From JAUVYV01 sp964585535 (lineage in GTDB: Bacteria > Planctomycetota > Phycisphaerae > Sedimentisphaerales > Anaerobacaceae): a stretch of 6,644 bases of DNA. Both the position numbers and the translations under genes were made by a program. This document shows positions 6,520-6,644 of this stretch, one piece after another. The notes under the pieces are model-generated. The model worked only from the letters and a program-made list of their open reading frames with translations. It searched no databases and was not told where the DNA came from. Where the stretch lies: assembly GCA_964585535.1 (NCBI GenBank), contig CAZPDW010000115.1, positions 1 through 6,644 of the forward strand. Direction: 5' to 3'. Position 1 is the first letter of the stretch. The number at the start of each line of letters is the position of its first letter.

Positions 6520-6540
6520 CGATGCTCGATGCTCGGGTGA
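6520..6540. repeat. Short heptamer repeat upstream of proS
   Basis: Three 7-base units beginning with CG in register on the plus strand: CGATGCT at 6520 and 6527, and CGGGTGA at 6534. The unit body differs from the CGTATTG type, but the period and the leading CG are the same. It lies between the stop of the upstream gene (6548) and the -35 element of proS. Confidence 0.45.
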
Positions 6541-6547
6541 GGCGTAT

Positions 6548-6644
6548 TTAGTGTTTGGACAACAGTTTCAGCAGGGCCGGGGCCTTGCCAGCCAGGTAAC
6601 CGCCTGCGATGAGCACGCCGGAGGTCTTGAAGAAAAGTAACGAG
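6548..6644 (-). CDS. C-terminal end of an unidentified protein, start beyond the window
   Basis: The minus strand is open from the right edge to a TAA at 6548-6550, encoding 31 residues: SLLFFKTSGVLIAGG followed by YLAGKAPALLKLLSKH. The stretch SGVLIAGGYLAG is glycine-rich and hydrophobic and could be a membrane-associated or amphipathic C-terminus, ending in a basic tail. Codons such as GTG CTC ATC GCA GGC and CTG CTG AAA CTG fit the GC-rich third positions of the neighbours, which favours a real gene end over chance. In many bacteria proS follows isoprenoid or envelope genes (dxr, rseP, ispG), but nothing here identifies one of those. I do not recognise the protein. Confidence 0.45.
   Translation of the reverse strand, partial: SLLFFKTSGVLIAGGYLAGKAPALLKLLSKH

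Overview
This window looks like an ordinary chromosomal stretch of a Planctomycetota bacterium, probably an uncultured member of the Phycisphaerae. That placement is inferred from the feel of the proteins (prolyl-tRNA synthetase, DUF4416, WecA-like transferase, YebC tail), from the moderately high GC, and from the short repeat families seen between and inside genes. It has not been tested by a search.

Layout from left to right. Positions 1-241 hold the start of a small conserved uncharacterised protein on the minus strand, running off the left edge. Positions 329-622 (plus strand) hold the last 97 codons of a YebC/PmpR-family regulator whose first ~150 codons are missing, so it reads as a remnant. 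The rest is a minus-strand block, in transcription order from the right: the last 31 codons of an unidentified protein (6548-6644), proS (6431-4698), a DUF4416 protein (4666-4130), a WecA/MraY-like sugar-1-phosphate transferase (4056-2950), and an O-antigen ligase/polymerase-like membrane protein with a C-terminal TPR domain (2969-648). No gene-free stretch exceeds about 120 bases. I see no tRNA, rRNA, CRISPR array, insertion sequence or phage gene.

The four genes from proS to the ligase could be one transcript. There is a reasonable sigma70-like promoter and a good Shine-Dalgarno in front of proS, the gaps are 31 and 73 bases, and the last two genes overlap by 20 bases. The last two genes bracket a lipid-linked glycan pathway: the WecA-like enzyme would load the first sugar phosphate onto undecaprenyl phosphate at the inner membrane, and the ligase-like protein would polymerise or transfer the finished glycan on the periplasmic side. 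ProS supplies Pro-tRNA and appears to share only transcription with them. The role of DUF4416 is unknown.

The most interesting signal is a set of heptamer repeats whose units mostly begin with CG. They occur at three places: in frame inside the ligase gene (1500-1541), filling the whole proS-DUF4416 gap (4664-4698), and upstream of proS (6520-6540). A different short repeat of the CTCTGTG type sits in the DUF4416-transferase gap. I found no convincing new multi-gene system.
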